Shown piece by piece: positions 10,196 through 18,624 of a stretch of DNA of 64,000 nucleotides (within the stretch, counting starts at the first letter, position 1; every line of letters begins with the position of its first letter). The stretch is taken from NCBI GenBank assembly GCA_964572855.1, contig CAZNGF010000006.1:1-64000 (forward strand), given 5' to 3'. The notes under the pieces were generated by a model. It was given only the letters and a program-made list of their open reading frames with translations, searched no databases and was not told the DNA's origin. Position numbers and translations under genes: made by a program. The stretch comes from CAZNGF01 sp964572855. GTDB taxonomy: Bacteria; Bipolaricaulota; Bipolaricaulia; RBG-16-55-9; JAJCYT01.

Positions 10196-12652
10196 CTACT
10201 CCTGTCCCAGCCGCTTGTTGCCGCGCGACGGGGCGGGCGTTGGGACCAGCGGGTTGAGGAAGCGCTCGGCCAGCACGTTGACCAGCGCTTCGGTGAGCTC
10301 GGGGCTGCTGCGGGGGTTGGTGGCGGCCAGCGTGTACTGGCTCAGCAGGTTGAACAGCGCGGGCTCGCTGAGCGCCGAGGCGCTCAGGAGCCGCTCCAGC
10401 GCGTTCGCCGCGGCGCGGCGTACGACCGCGCTTTGGTCCTGGCCGGCGTGCGCGAACAGCTCGTGCTCCAGCGTGCCGTCGTGGAGCCAGCGCTCGCTCA
10501 AAAGCGTCCCGGCGGCCGCGCGCAGCGGCTCGGCGCCGTCCCCGCGCGCGATCTCTAACAAAACATCGGTGGGCGTTGGCTCGGCCTCCCAGCGCAGCCG
10601 CACGCGCGCGGCCAGCAGCGTCTGGAGCGCCTCGGAACGGGCCTCCACGCTGAACGAATCCAGCGTTACCCCTGCCCCGTCGGCCAGCGCGCGCAACCGG
10701 CCGTTGGGCTGTTGGGTGCGGTCGAGCCAGGCGTCGGCCGCCGCGCGGCGCAGGGCGCCCGTTTCGCCTTCCACGGTCAGCTCGAGCAATGCGTCATCGC
10801 TGCGCTCGGAGGCCCGCAGCGCTTCACCCAGCGCCGGGACGGCCGCGGCGCGCAGCTGGGCCGTCTCCCCCTGGCGGGCCAGCGCCTCCAGCGCGTCCAA
10901 CGCGATCTCGCCGGCGGCCTGGGCCTCGGACAGGCGCCGGGCCAGCTCGGTCGAGGCCGCCTGGCGCACCTGTATGGTTTTGCCTTCGGCGGCCAGCGCG
11001 CGCAGCTCGTCGTCGGTCGTGTTGGGCGCGCCGATCACCGCGATCTCGAGCTGGCTCAGCTCGCCCTTGGCGCTCGTGCTCAGGTCGCGCAAGTCGCTTG
11101 CGTCCGCAGCGCGGATGGCGTCGGGGAAGTTGGCCAAAGTGGCCTTGACGTTGCGCAGCCGCTGCGGCGCGCTCAGGTCGCCGGCGGCGTCGGCCGTGGT
11201 GTTGATGAGCGCGGTGTGGCGGTCGATGAGCGCCCGCACGCGCTCAAGCGTCCCGAACGCCTCCTCCGTTTGCCCGCGCCGGCCCTGGATCACGAGCCGG
11301 TCCAACCCGTCCTTGAGCTCGCCCAGCACCTCCAGCGCGGCGTCGCGCTGCGCGCCCAGAAATTTGACCAGCGCCCGCCCGGCCGCGTCGCGGAACTCGG
11401 GGGTGAGCGCGCCGTCGCCGGCCAGCGCCAGCAGCTCCTCGACCGGGGACTCAAAGCGGTTGACCGCGCCGAACTGGCGGAACAACCCGGCCAAAAAGTC
11501 GGCCGCGGCCCCCCGCAGCTGCGGGTTGGCCCCGTCCAGGCGCACGCCGCCCACCGTGACCTGCTCGCCGCGCAGGATCCCCTCCAGCAGCGGCTGATCG
11601 GTCAAAAAGATCAGGTTGGGCCGCAGCAGCGTCAGGATCGCCTCGGCGCGCGCGCGGTTGAGCGCGTCGCTCTCCTCCGGCGCGAGCGCGTCGGCCAGCG
11701 CCTGCACGTCGAGCTCGCCCGCGCCCACGGCCTCGACCAGCTTCTGCACCAGCGCGTTCACGGCCGCCCCGCGCAGCTCGGGCGTGGCACCGTCGGCGGC
11801 TTGAGCTTCGAGCGCGGCGCGCGAGCGGCGCGCGCTCAGCAGGCGCTGTCCCAGCGCCTCGCCCGCGACCGCCCGCAGCGCGGGGCTCACTGAGGGATCG
11901 CCGGCCAGCGCCTCCAGCGTTTCGATTCCCGTCTCCGCCGCGCGCAGGCTCGGGGCGAGCGCGCCGGCCGCGGCCGCCTGCAGCTCGGCGTTCTCCCGGC
12001 CCACGACCCGTTCGAGCTCGAAGGGTGATCCGCCCGCGACCCCGCGCAGCGTCCCGGTGTCGAGCCCCGCGAGGAAGCCGTCCAGCCGCAGCACGGCCGC
12101 CCCCGCGGCCGCCCGGCGCAGCGCGGGCGTCTCGCCCTCGTTGGCCGTTTCCAGGAGCGTCTCGGTGCTCAAGGGGCCGTTGGCCCAGACCTGGGCCAGC
12201 GCGTCGACCGCCGCCACGCGCAACGCTTCCGTGACCCCGTCGCGCGCCGTGCGCTCGAGCGCGTCGACCGCGGGCGGCTCGGCCAGCCAGAGCTGGCTCA
12301 ACAGCGCCCCCGCACGAGTGCGCACGGGCGCGAACTCGCCCTCCCCGGCCAGCGCGATCAGCGCCGCGCGCGTCAGGTCCGCCGTCACGGTCCGCGCCGC
12401 CAGCGCTTGGGCGGCCGCCCCCCGCAACTCGGGGGTGGCGCCCTCGCGGGCGAGCCGTTCCAGCTCGGGTGTGGGCACGTCCGCGTCGACCCAGAGCGCG
12501 GCCAGCGCCTGCGCCGCGGCGCGGCGCACCTCGGGCAGCAGGTCGGTGGTGGCCAGTTGCACGAACCCGTCCAGAGAACGGGCCAGCGCCCCGCCGCCCA
12601 GCAGGGCGAGCAGGGCGAGCGTCAGCAGCGCGCTGCGGAGGTGACGGTTCAT
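10196..12652 (-). CDS. Secreted HEAT-like alpha-repeat protein
   Basis: An 818-residue protein with a signal peptide (LLTLALLALLGGGALA). The mature part is many degenerate helical repeats of roughly 35-45 residues with the core LA..G.TPELR.AAA.AL, e.g. LAREGATPELRGAAAQALAA and LANEGETPALRRAA-type units. Such repeats form solenoid scaffolds for protein binding, and no catalytic motif is visible. The central section (about residues 430-520) is less repetitive and more coiled. It starts 21 bp after cofH on the same strand, so it is probably co-transcribed, but a link to F420 is not implied by its sequence. Function unknown. Confidence 0.85.
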   Translation of the reverse strand: MNRHLRSALLTLALLALLGGGALARSLDGFVQLATTDLLPEVRRAAAQALAALWVDADVPTPELERLAREGATPELRGAAAQALAARTVTADLTRAALIALAGEGEFAPVRTRAGALLSQLWLAEPPAVDALERTARDGVTEALRVAAVDALAQVWANGPLSTETLLETANEGETPALRRAAAGAAVLRLDGFLAGLDTGTLRGVAGGSPFELERVVGRENAELQAAAAGALAPSLRAAETGIETLEALAGDPSVSPALRAVAGEALGQRLLSARRSRAALEAQAADGATPELRGAAVNALVQKLVEAVGAGELDVQALADALAPEESDALNRARAEAILTLLRPNLIFLTDQPLLEGILRGEQVTVGGVRLDGANPQLRGAAADFLAGLFRQFGAVNRFESPVEELLALAGDGALTPEFRDAAGRALVKFLGAQRDAALEVLGELKDGLDRLVIQGRRGQTEEAFGTLERVRALIDRHTALINTTADAAGDLSAPQRLRNVKATLANFPDAIRAADASDLRDLSTSAKGELSQLEIAVIGAPNTTDDELRALAAEGKTIQVRQAASTELARRLSEAQAAGEIALDALEALARQGETAQLRAAAVPALGEALRASERSDDALLELTVEGETGALRRAAADAWLDRTQQPNGRLRALADGAGVTLDSFSVEARSEALQTLLAARVRLRWEAEPTPTDVLLEIARGDGAEPLRAAAGTLLSERWLHDGTLEHELFAHAGQDQSAVVRRAAANALERLLSASALSEPALFNLLSQYTLAATNPRSSPELTEALVNVLAERFLNPLVPTPAPSRGNKRLGQE

Positions 12653-12673
12653 AAAGGGCTCCTGTGTGTGAGT

Positions 12674-14059
12674 TTAGTCGGCCGCGGGCTGCCCTTGACG
12701 CGCTCCCTCCGGGGCGAGCAGCGGCGCGCCGGTGGCCAGCGGCCCCAGCGTGGGACCGGGCTCCTGACCCGGCTCGGCTTCGACGATGCGGCGGCGGCGG
12801 TAGTCGGTCGAGCGCTCGACCGGGACGCGGCCGATGCCCCGAATCATGCGCACGTAGTCGGCAAACGAGCGGAACGTCCCGTGTGCCCCGCCGGCGCGCT
12901 GGGTGATCTCCTCGCTCAAGAGCGTGCCCATCAGATCGTTGCCGCCGCAGTCGAGCAGGTGCAGCGCGCGTTCGTCGCCGTACTTCACCCAGCTCACCTG
13001 CACGTTTTCGACGTTGTCCAGGTACAGGCGCGCAACCGCGATCATCAGCTCGTCCTCTTCGTCGCTGGACGACCCCGTGACCATGCCCATCTGAAACAGC
13101 GGCGTATTGGGGTGGACGAACTTGAGCGGGACGAACTCGGTGACGTTGCCGGTGCGGTCCTGCAGCGCGCGGACGACGTCTAAGTGCATGACGCGGTGCA
13201 TCTCGTTTTCGACGTGGCCGTACATGAGCGTCGCGGTCATGGGCAGGCCCGCCGCGGCTGCGCCCTCCATCCCTTTGACCCACTCAGCCGAGTCGATCTT
13301 GCCGGGGCAGATCACGTCCCGGACCTCGTCGACCAGCACCTCGGCGGCCGTGCCCGGCACGCTGTCCAGCCCGGCCTCAGCCAGCGCCCCGTAGACGCGC
13401 GCGTAGGACCAGTCGGTCCCGCGCTTGGCGTGGTAGGCCTCCTCGGGCGTCATCGAGTGCAGGTGGACGCCGGCGACCTTCATGGCGCGCAGCTGCGCGA
13501 CGTAGCTGCCGGGGTCGGCGTCGAACAGGCTCGGCGGCTTGTAGTTGGCTGGGTGCTTTTCGAGGGCCCGCCGGTGGGCCTCGTCCAGCACGAAGGCCGG
13601 GTGCAGGCCGCTCACCGAGCAGATCTCGGAAACCCCCTGGCGCACGCCCCAGGCCGCCAGCCTGTGGGTTTGCTCGACCGTGCGCGTGAAGCCGTCGTGC
13701 GCTTGAGTGGCGGATTTTTCGAACAGGTGGGCCGAGTCCTTGAAGTTGCAGAACAGACAGCCCACGGTGCAGGCCGTGGTCACGTTCAGGTTCATGTTGG
13801 CCACGAAGGTGACCTCGTCGCCGCAGAGCTCGCGGCGACGTCGATCGGCCAGCGCCAGCACGCGCGCCTTGCGCTCGGGGTCGACCCCCGGCCGGTCCGT
13901 GCCCGTGGTGAGCAGCTCGACGCCCTGTTCGACGGTCAGCCGCTCCCCGCGCCGGGCGGCTTCGAAGGCTGTCTCGAAGGTCGTCTCCGTTTGCGGGAGG
14001 TGGGCGAAGTCGTATTCCTTGGGGCGCGCGCCGGCGCGCGCCGCGTACAGGTCAGCCAT
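12674..14059 (-). CDS. cofH: FO synthase subunit 2 (CofH)
   Basis: A 461-residue radical-SAM enzyme that joins 5-amino-6-ribitylaminouracil to tyrosine to build the deazaflavin precursor of F420. The cluster motif is CTVGCLFC (Cys97, Cys101, Cys104), followed by NFKDSAHLF. The internal sequences GVSEICSVSGLHP and TPEEAYHAKRG are characteristic of CofH and related menaquinone enzymes (MqnC/MqnE). The start at 14059 has GAGGTG about 6 bases upstream. The C-terminal 50 residues are a Pro/Gly-rich tail beyond the usual length. The adjacent CofG gene argues for CofH rather than MqnC. Confidence 0.9.
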   Translation of the reverse strand: MADLYAARAGARPKEYDFAHLPQTETTFETAFEAARRGERLTVEQGVELLTTGTDRPGVDPERKARVLALADRRRRELCGDEVTFVANMNLNVTTACTVGCLFCNFKDSAHLFEKSATQAHDGFTRTVEQTHRLAAWGVRQGVSEICSVSGLHPAFVLDEAHRRALEKHPANYKPPSLFDADPGSYVAQLRAMKVAGVHLHSMTPEEAYHAKRGTDWSYARVYGALAEAGLDSVPGTAAEVLVDEVRDVICPGKIDSAEWVKGMEGAAAAGLPMTATLMYGHVENEMHRVMHLDVVRALQDRTGNVTEFVPLKFVHPNTPLFQMGMVTGSSSDEEDELMIAVARLYLDNVENVQVSWVKYGDERALHLLDCGGNDLMGTLLSEEITQRAGGAHGTFRSFADYVRMIRGIGRVPVERSTDYRRRRIVEAEPGQEPGPTLGPLATGAPLLAPEGARQGQPAAD

Positions 14060-14078
14060 GGGACACCTCGCTTTGGGG

Positions 14079-14151
14079 AACTGCAGAGACACAGAGGGTC
14101 GCAGAGGAGGTTCTCCTTATCCCGTCATTCTGAGCGAAGCGAAGAAATCCC
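14079..14151. repeat. Two generic dispersed repeats between cofG and cofH
   Basis: Positions 14079-14108 read like the common CAGAGACACAGAGGG repeat, and 14123-14151 contains GTCATTCTGAGCGAAGCGAA. Near-identical strings occur between genes in many unrelated environmental bacteria (from memory). They fill the 129-base gap between the cofG stop and cofH start, so the two FO synthase genes are separated here rather than tightly coupled. Confidence 0.55.
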
Positions 14152-14188
14152 CTCGCAGGCCCACGCCCGCTGGACCCGAATGCCGTGA

Positions 14189-15289
14189 TCATCCCGCCAC
14201 CGCCGTTCGCAAGAACGCCTCGAAGCGCGGCGCTTGCAGCGCCGCCCGAATGCGCTCGCCGAGCCAGCCTGCGCGCTCCAGATACTGTGGGTAAACCGGC
14301 AGCCGCTCGACTAAGCGCTTGCCGTGGCGGGCGGCCAGGGCCTCCAGCGCGCGCAGCGCGGGCCACTTGTAGTCGGGGTTGATGTAGTCGTCGGTCAGGG
14401 GCGAGACGCCCCCAAGGTCGCCCACGCCGCAGTCCAGCAGCGGTTCGACGTCGGAGAGGTTGGGCGGCACTTGCACCTCGACCTCGGGCGGCAGCGTCGC
14501 GCGCGCCATGGCCACGACGCGGCGCATCGTCTCGACGTCGGGCGCGGGGCGCTTCCAGCGGCGGTTGGGCACGACGCTCTGGACGATGACCTCCTGAAGG
14601 TGGCCGTAGGCCTCGTGCAGGCGGCGCAGGCAAAGCAGGCTGGCGGCGCGGTCTTCCCAAGTTTCGCCGATCCCGACCAGGATGCCCGTGGTAAACGGTA
14701 CCTGTTGCCGGCCCGCATACTCGAGCGTCTGCAGGCGCCGGCCCGGCTCCTTGCGCCGCGCCCCGGCGTGGGCCGGCACGTCGGCGCACGTCTCGAGCAT
14801 GACGCCCATCGAGGCGTTCACCGCCTTCAGGTCGCGCAACTGGTCCCAGGTGAGGTCCCCCGGGTTCGAGTGCGGCAGCAGGCCGAGCTCGAGCGCCCAC
14901 TCGCAGGCGCGCAGGTGCAGCGCGTGCAGCGAGCCGTAGCCGCGACGCTCCAACTCGTCGCTCAGTTCGGTGTAACGGTCGTCCGGTCGGTCCCCGAACG
15001 TAAACAGCGCCTCGACGCAGCCGGCCCCGGCGGCCCGGCTCAGGGTCGTTTTGATCTCGTCGTCGCTCAAGGTTTTGGATTGGCCCGGCACGTCGTAGTA
15101 GGTGCAGTAGGCGCACGTGTAGCGGCAGGCCGTCGTGAGCGGGAGGAAGGCGTTCCGGCACACCGTGAGTTCGTCCGGTGCGCCCACGTCGGCCGGGGTC
15201 ACGGCCAGCACGCGCGCGATTTGCCGTTCCGAAAACGTGTAGTCGAGCTGAAGCTCGAACCGCTCGACGCCCGGCACGCGATAGGCCAT
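14189..15289 (-). CDS. cofG: FO synthase subunit 1 (CofG)
   Basis: A 366-residue radical-SAM enzyme that closes the ring to give 7,8-didemethyl-8-hydroxy-5-deazariboflavin (FO). The SAM cluster motif is CRYTCAYCTYYD (Cys55, Cys59, Cys62). FTFGDRPDD, ALHLRACEWALE and DYINPDYKWP follow the CofG pattern. The start at 15289 is preferred over upstream GTG/ATG candidates because GGGAGGG lies 6 to 8 bases ahead. Together with cofH it shows that the organism makes FO; the later F420 genes (cofC, cofD, cofE) are outside the window. Confidence 0.92.
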   Translation of the reverse strand: MAYRVPGVERFELQLDYTFSERQIARVLAVTPADVGAPDELTVCRNAFLPLTTACRYTCAYCTYYDVPGQSKTLSDDEIKTTLSRAAGAGCVEALFTFGDRPDDRYTELSDELERRGYGSLHALHLRACEWALELGLLPHSNPGDLTWDQLRDLKAVNASMGVMLETCADVPAHAGARRKEPGRRLQTLEYAGRQQVPFTTGILVGIGETWEDRAASLLCLRRLHEAYGHLQEVIVQSVVPNRRWKRPAPDVETMRRVVAMARATLPPEVEVQVPPNLSDVEPLLDCGVGDLGGVSPLTDDYINPDYKWPALRALEALAARHGKRLVERLPVYPQYLERAGWLGERIRAALQAPRFEAFLRTAVAG

Positions 15290-15492
15290 CTGCAACGCCC
15301 TCCCTGCGAATGTTGGGGGCCCATCATACACCCTGCACTTCCCCGGGGCGACCGCGCCGCGAGGTCGCGAAGCCGTTCCCCGACAAGCGGACAGGCGTCT
15401 TTGCTGAGCCGCGCTGCGGGGCGTAGGCTAAGAGCGCTTTTTCGCGCATTGGCGAACGCATTTGAGGGACTTCTAGAGAGTGGAGGGATGCC

Positions 15493-17226
15493 ATGCCGAC
15501 CCGCATTCGACGTACCCTGTGGCTCGTCGCGTTGCTGTTGAGCCTGCCGCTGGCGCTCAACGCGCAGGATCAGGCCCAGCAGATCACCGATGACAACGGG
15601 AACAAGCAGTTCGCGCGCATCAGCCGGGACGGCGGCACGGTGGCCTACGTGGGCGCCGTCGTGCCCGAGGACGCGGCCAACGGCTGCGTGGCGATCACGG
15701 ACGACAACCAGGCCCTGTTCTGGGGCCCCAGCGACGGCGCGGGCGACCCGCAGGTCCTGGTCGAGGGCGTGGGGCCGATCGAGTCGCCCTCGCTGAGCGC
15801 CAACGGCCGCCGGATCGCGTTCGCGCGCCGCGCCGCGCCCGCGCCGCCCTCGGAGGACGGACAGGGCGGTGGCGGGGACGAGCCCAGCGGCCCGGAGCAG
15901 GAACCCGTCCCCGCGCCGAGCGACGACGACCCGTTCGCCGTGTTCGTCCTCGACGTCGGCGGCAGCCAAGGGCCGGTTCAAATCTCCCAAATCGACCCCG
16001 AGGCCGAGACGCCGCAGGACGCGCGCCACCCCATGCTGAGCGCCGACGGCGCGACCGTGGTCTACGAGCAGGGCGGCGACATCTACGCCGCGCCGGCCGA
16101 CGGCTCGGGGGGCCCTGAGAACCTGACCCAGAGCCCCGAATTCCTGGACCACAGCCCCACGATCGGCGACAACGGCGCGCAGATCGCCTTCAGCTCGGAC
16201 GGCGACTACCTGGGCACCAACGCCGACGGGGACGAGGAGATCTTCGTGATGACCTCGCTGGGCGCGGGGAGGCGCCAGCTCACGAACAACGCCGTGCCGG
16301 ACCGCCACCCCTGGATCAGCGGGGATGCGGCCTGGGTGGCCTTCGAGCGCGAGTTCAACGGGCAGGTCGACGTGTTCGTGGTGCCGGCCGACGGCTCGGC
16401 CGCGGCCTTCGACCTGACCAGCACGTCGGGCGAAAATGAGACCTTCCCCAGCCTGAACACGGACGGCGCCGTGGTGGTCTTCCAGACCGGGAGCGAGGGC
16501 AACGTCCACTATGCGCAGATGAACCGGGACGGCAGCGAGCGCGTGCGGCTCTCCAAGGCGGCCTCCCCCGCGCTCGAGGGCGTCAACATCGTCCTCAGCG
16601 GCGACGGCTCGCGCGCGGCGTTTGCCGCGCAGGAAGGCGCCACGCTCTGCCGCCAGGTGTTCGTGAGCGGCGCCCAGCCCAACGGTCCGCCGCTGGCCGA
16701 CGGCGGCGGCGACCAGACCGTGCAGGTGGGCGCCACCGTCCAGCTCGACGCCTCCAACTCCAGCGACCCGGACGACGACGTGCTCGGCTTCGCGTGGGCC
16801 TTCGTGCAGAAGCCCGAGGGCAGCGAGGCGACCCTCGACGAGCCCAACAGCGCGGCGCCCAGCTTCGTCGCCGACGTCGAGGGCGAGTACCTGCTCGATT
16901 TGACCGTGAGCGACGGGCGCGAGGGCACGGACGCCGACAAGGTGCGCGTGACCGCCACGCCCGAGGCCCCGGACGAGCCCGGCGATCCGGGCGATCCCGG
17001 CGACGGGAACGGCGACGCCTCGATCGAGACGGCGCTGGACGAAAACGACAACGATATCATCGATGACGCCGAGATGGCTCGCGCCATCGAGCTCTGGGTG
17101 TTGGGCGACCCCGTGCCGGGCACCGACGGGCGCGTGATCGACGACGACAAGATCTTCGAGCTCATCGCGCTCTGGGTCCAGGGCGCGCCCATCGGCGGCA
17201 GCGCGGAGGCCCCTCAGCGCGTCTGA
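15493..17226 (+). CDS. Secreted beta-propeller protein with PKD domain and EF-hand-like tail
   Basis: A 577-residue exported protein. The signal peptide (LWLVALLLSLPLALNA) is followed by TolB/WD40-like blades carrying repeated SADGATVVYEQGGDIYAAPA and ISGDAAWVAFE type units. Next is a PKD/REJ-like module (GGDQTVQVGATVQLDASNS to FVADVEGEYLLDLTVSDG), a Gly/Asp/Pro linker, and a C-terminal tail with two acidic helices (DENDNDIIDDAEMARAI and DDDKIFELIALWVQG). The tail resembles a dockerin/EF-hand calcium module. GGAGGG supports the ATG at 15493. It is probably a cell-surface or periplasmic binding protein; no enzyme motif was seen. Confidence 0.85.
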   Translation: MPTRIRRTLWLVALLLSLPLALNAQDQAQQITDDNGNKQFARISRDGGTVAYVGAVVPEDAANGCVAITDDNQALFWGPSDGAGDPQVLVEGVGPIESPSLSANGRRIAFARRAAPAPPSEDGQGGGGDEPSGPEQEPVPAPSDDDPFAVFVLDVGGSQGPVQISQIDPEAETPQDARHPMLSADGATVVYEQGGDIYAAPADGSGGPENLTQSPEFLDHSPTIGDNGAQIAFSSDGDYLGTNADGDEEIFVMTSLGAGRRQLTNNAVPDRHPWISGDAAWVAFEREFNGQVDVFVVPADGSAAAFDLTSTSGENETFPSLNTDGAVVVFQTGSEGNVHYAQMNRDGSERVRLSKAASPALEGVNIVLSGDGSRAAFAAQEGATLCRQVFVSGAQPNGPPLADGGGDQTVQVGATVQLDASNSSDPDDDVLGFAWAFVQKPEGSEATLDEPNSAAPSFVADVEGEYLLDLTVSDGREGTDADKVRVTATPEAPDEPGDPGDPGDGNGDASIETALDENDNDIIDDAEMARAIELWVLGDPVPGTDGRVIDDDKIFELIALWVQGAPIGGSAEAPQRV

Positions 17227-17242
17227 ACCGAACGCGCCGACC

Positions 17243-17275
17243 CGCGGGCGGGCCCCAACGCGCGGCCCGCCCGCG
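17243..17275 (+). terminator. Strong GC hairpin after the propeller gene
   Basis: CGCGGGCGGGCC (17243-17254) pairs perfectly with GGCCCGCCCGCG (17264-17275) across a 9-base loop, 17 bases after the stop. It has only a weak T content downstream (CCTTC), so it may act as a pause, an RNA-stabilising hairpin or a Rho-assisted end rather than a textbook intrinsic terminator. Confidence 0.5.
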
Positions 17276-17384
17276 CCTTCACCGGAAAACGACCTGCGCC
17301 CGCCCGTCTCGTCCCAGCCTTGAAAGCCGTTTCCTTGGGACGTTGTTTCGCCTCCCCGCCGCCCGGTGCGAAGCGCCTGTCCTC

Positions 17385-17413
17385 TTGATGGGGGACAAAC
17401 GTCCTTCTACAAT
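17385..17413 (+). promoter_or_regulatory. Sigma-70-type promoter
   Basis: TTGATG (17385-17390) and TACAAT (17408-17413) are separated by 17 bases and lie 22 bases upstream of the ATG at 17435. It would drive the 17435-19719 gene set. Confidence 0.6.
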
Positions 17414-17434
17414 GCGGGCACGGAGGTAACACCC

Positions 17435-18058
17435 ATGCAACGTTGGCTCAATTTCGTGGTCATGGTCACCCTGGCGGTCATGGTGGGCGTGAGCATCAAC
17501 GCCAACCAGCAGGCGCTGGAACAGGCGCGTCGCCAAGCCTACCTTGAAACGCACCCCGAAATCACGAGCGAGCTGGCGGACGCCATCCTGCGCGGCCGCC
17601 TGCAGGAGGGGATGAGCCCCGCCCAGGTCGCCGTCAGTTGGGGCGAGCCCGACGGGACGCTCACCCCGGAGGGCAGGCCGGAGGTCGCGCTGTGGGCCTA
17701 TCCCAAGGGCATGGTCTGGTTCGAGCACGGGCACCTGCGCGAGTGGGGCGCGGTCCGCGGCCGGTTCGAAACCGGCGCCGACCTCGTGCGCCGCGTCGCC
17801 TACGTGCTCACCCACGAGCTCGACGAGCGCACGGAAACGCTCATCCGCAAGGGAAGCATCACCAACGAGATGACCCCGGAGCAGGTGCGCGCCAGTTGGG
17901 GCGAGCCCGACGAGATCCTGCCGCTCATGAGCGAGACGCTGGGCGAAACGCTCCTTTGGGTCTACAACCAGGGCGAGCAGCGGCAGGTCACCATCACCTT
18001 CCAGGAGGACCGGGTGCTGGACTGGTCGGAGGTCCGGGCCGTGCAACCCCAAACATGA
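17435..18058 (+). CDS. Anchored protein with two SmpA/OmlA-like repeats
   Basis: A 207-residue protein with an N-terminal hydrophobic segment (WLNFVVMVTLAVMVGVSI) acting as an anchor or signal. Two repeats follow the SmpA/BamE pattern: ILRGRLQEGMSPAQVAVSWG with EPDG, and LIRKGSITNEMTPEQVRASW with GEPDE, each followed by beta strands. In BamE such a fold sits in outer-membrane assembly, but many short SmpA-like proteins have no known role. GGAGG lies 8 bases before the ATG at 17435. The stop overlaps the next gene by 4 bp, so it is the first gene of a small operon that ends with MscS. Confidence 0.75.
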   Translation: MQRWLNFVVMVTLAVMVGVSINANQQALEQARRQAYLETHPEITSELADAILRGRLQEGMSPAQVAVSWGEPDGTLTPEGRPEVALWAYPKGMVWFEHGHLREWGAVRGRFETGADLVRRVAYVLTHELDERTETLIRKGSITNEMTPEQVRASWGEPDEILPLMSETLGETLLWVYNQGEQRQVTITFQEDRVLDWSEVRAVQPQT

Positions 18059-18615
18059 GCGAGGGGGGGAGTCGGCGTCGCCCGGAGGCGCTGCCCCGGG
18101 TGACCGAAAGGCACCTGTGGCAAGCCGGCCTGACCCCCTTCCGTGCCCGCGACCGACACGGGCACGTCCTGATCCGGGTGGAGGAATACCCCCGCTGGGG
18201 CCTGCGTTGCCACCAGAGCCGGGCGTGGCACCTGTGGACGCTCTTTGAGGAAGCCGCCGCCGAAAACCCGGACCCATCGGGCTACGTCACGCTCATCACG
18301 GTGGACCGCCGCGACGACAGCGAGGTGGCCACCTTCCGCTGGACGCTGCTCGACGCCTGGCTGCGCGGGGAATCCCCTTTGATCTGGCCGCGCCGCCGGC
18401 CGCGCGTGGGCTTCGCCCACCACCGCATGCTGGAGGAGGCCGCCTCCGACAGCGAGGCGATTCCGCTGCTGGTCAGCCGCCAGCTGGGCCGGCCCGTGCT
18501 GTTGAGCCTGCCGCTGGCCACGCTCAAGGCCTGGACGAACGCGTTCCCGCCCCCCGAGGGATCCGACCCCGAAGGCGAACAGCTCTCGCTCGCGCTCTGG
18601 GGCGGACCCCACTAG
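18055..18615 (+). CDS. Hypothetical protein, operon with mscS
   Basis: A 186-residue soluble protein rich in Arg, Trp and Pro, with no signal peptide or membrane segment. It starts with ATGA overlap on the previous gene and ends 9 bases before the MscS start, so it is translationally linked to both. The N-terminal half is strongly basic (SEGGSRRRPEALPRVTERHL), and the middle has a beta-rich pattern (YVTLITVDRRDDSEVATFRW). I recognise no family and assign no function. Confidence 0.7.
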   Translation: MSEGGSRRRPEALPRVTERHLWQAGLTPFRARDRHGHVLIRVEEYPRWGLRCHQSRAWHLWTLFEEAAAENPDPSGYVTLITVDRRDDSEVATFRWTLLDAWLRGESPLIWPRRRPRVGFAHHRMLEEAASDSEAIPLLVSRQLGRPVLLSLPLATLKAWTNAFPPPEGSDPEGEQLSLALWGGPH

Positions 18616-18624
18616 AGGACACCC

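Noticed and set aside
9930..11597. A long plus-strand frame opposite the HEAT-like gene.
   Set aside because: Beyond about 10130 it is a Ser/Ala/Arg-rich antisense shadow; the first part belongs to the broken Spy-like gene.
14060..15289. MqnC/MqnE (futalosine pathway) for the radical-SAM pair.
   Set aside because: CofG signatures (CRYTCAYC, FTFGDRPDD) and the adjacent CofH point to FO synthase.
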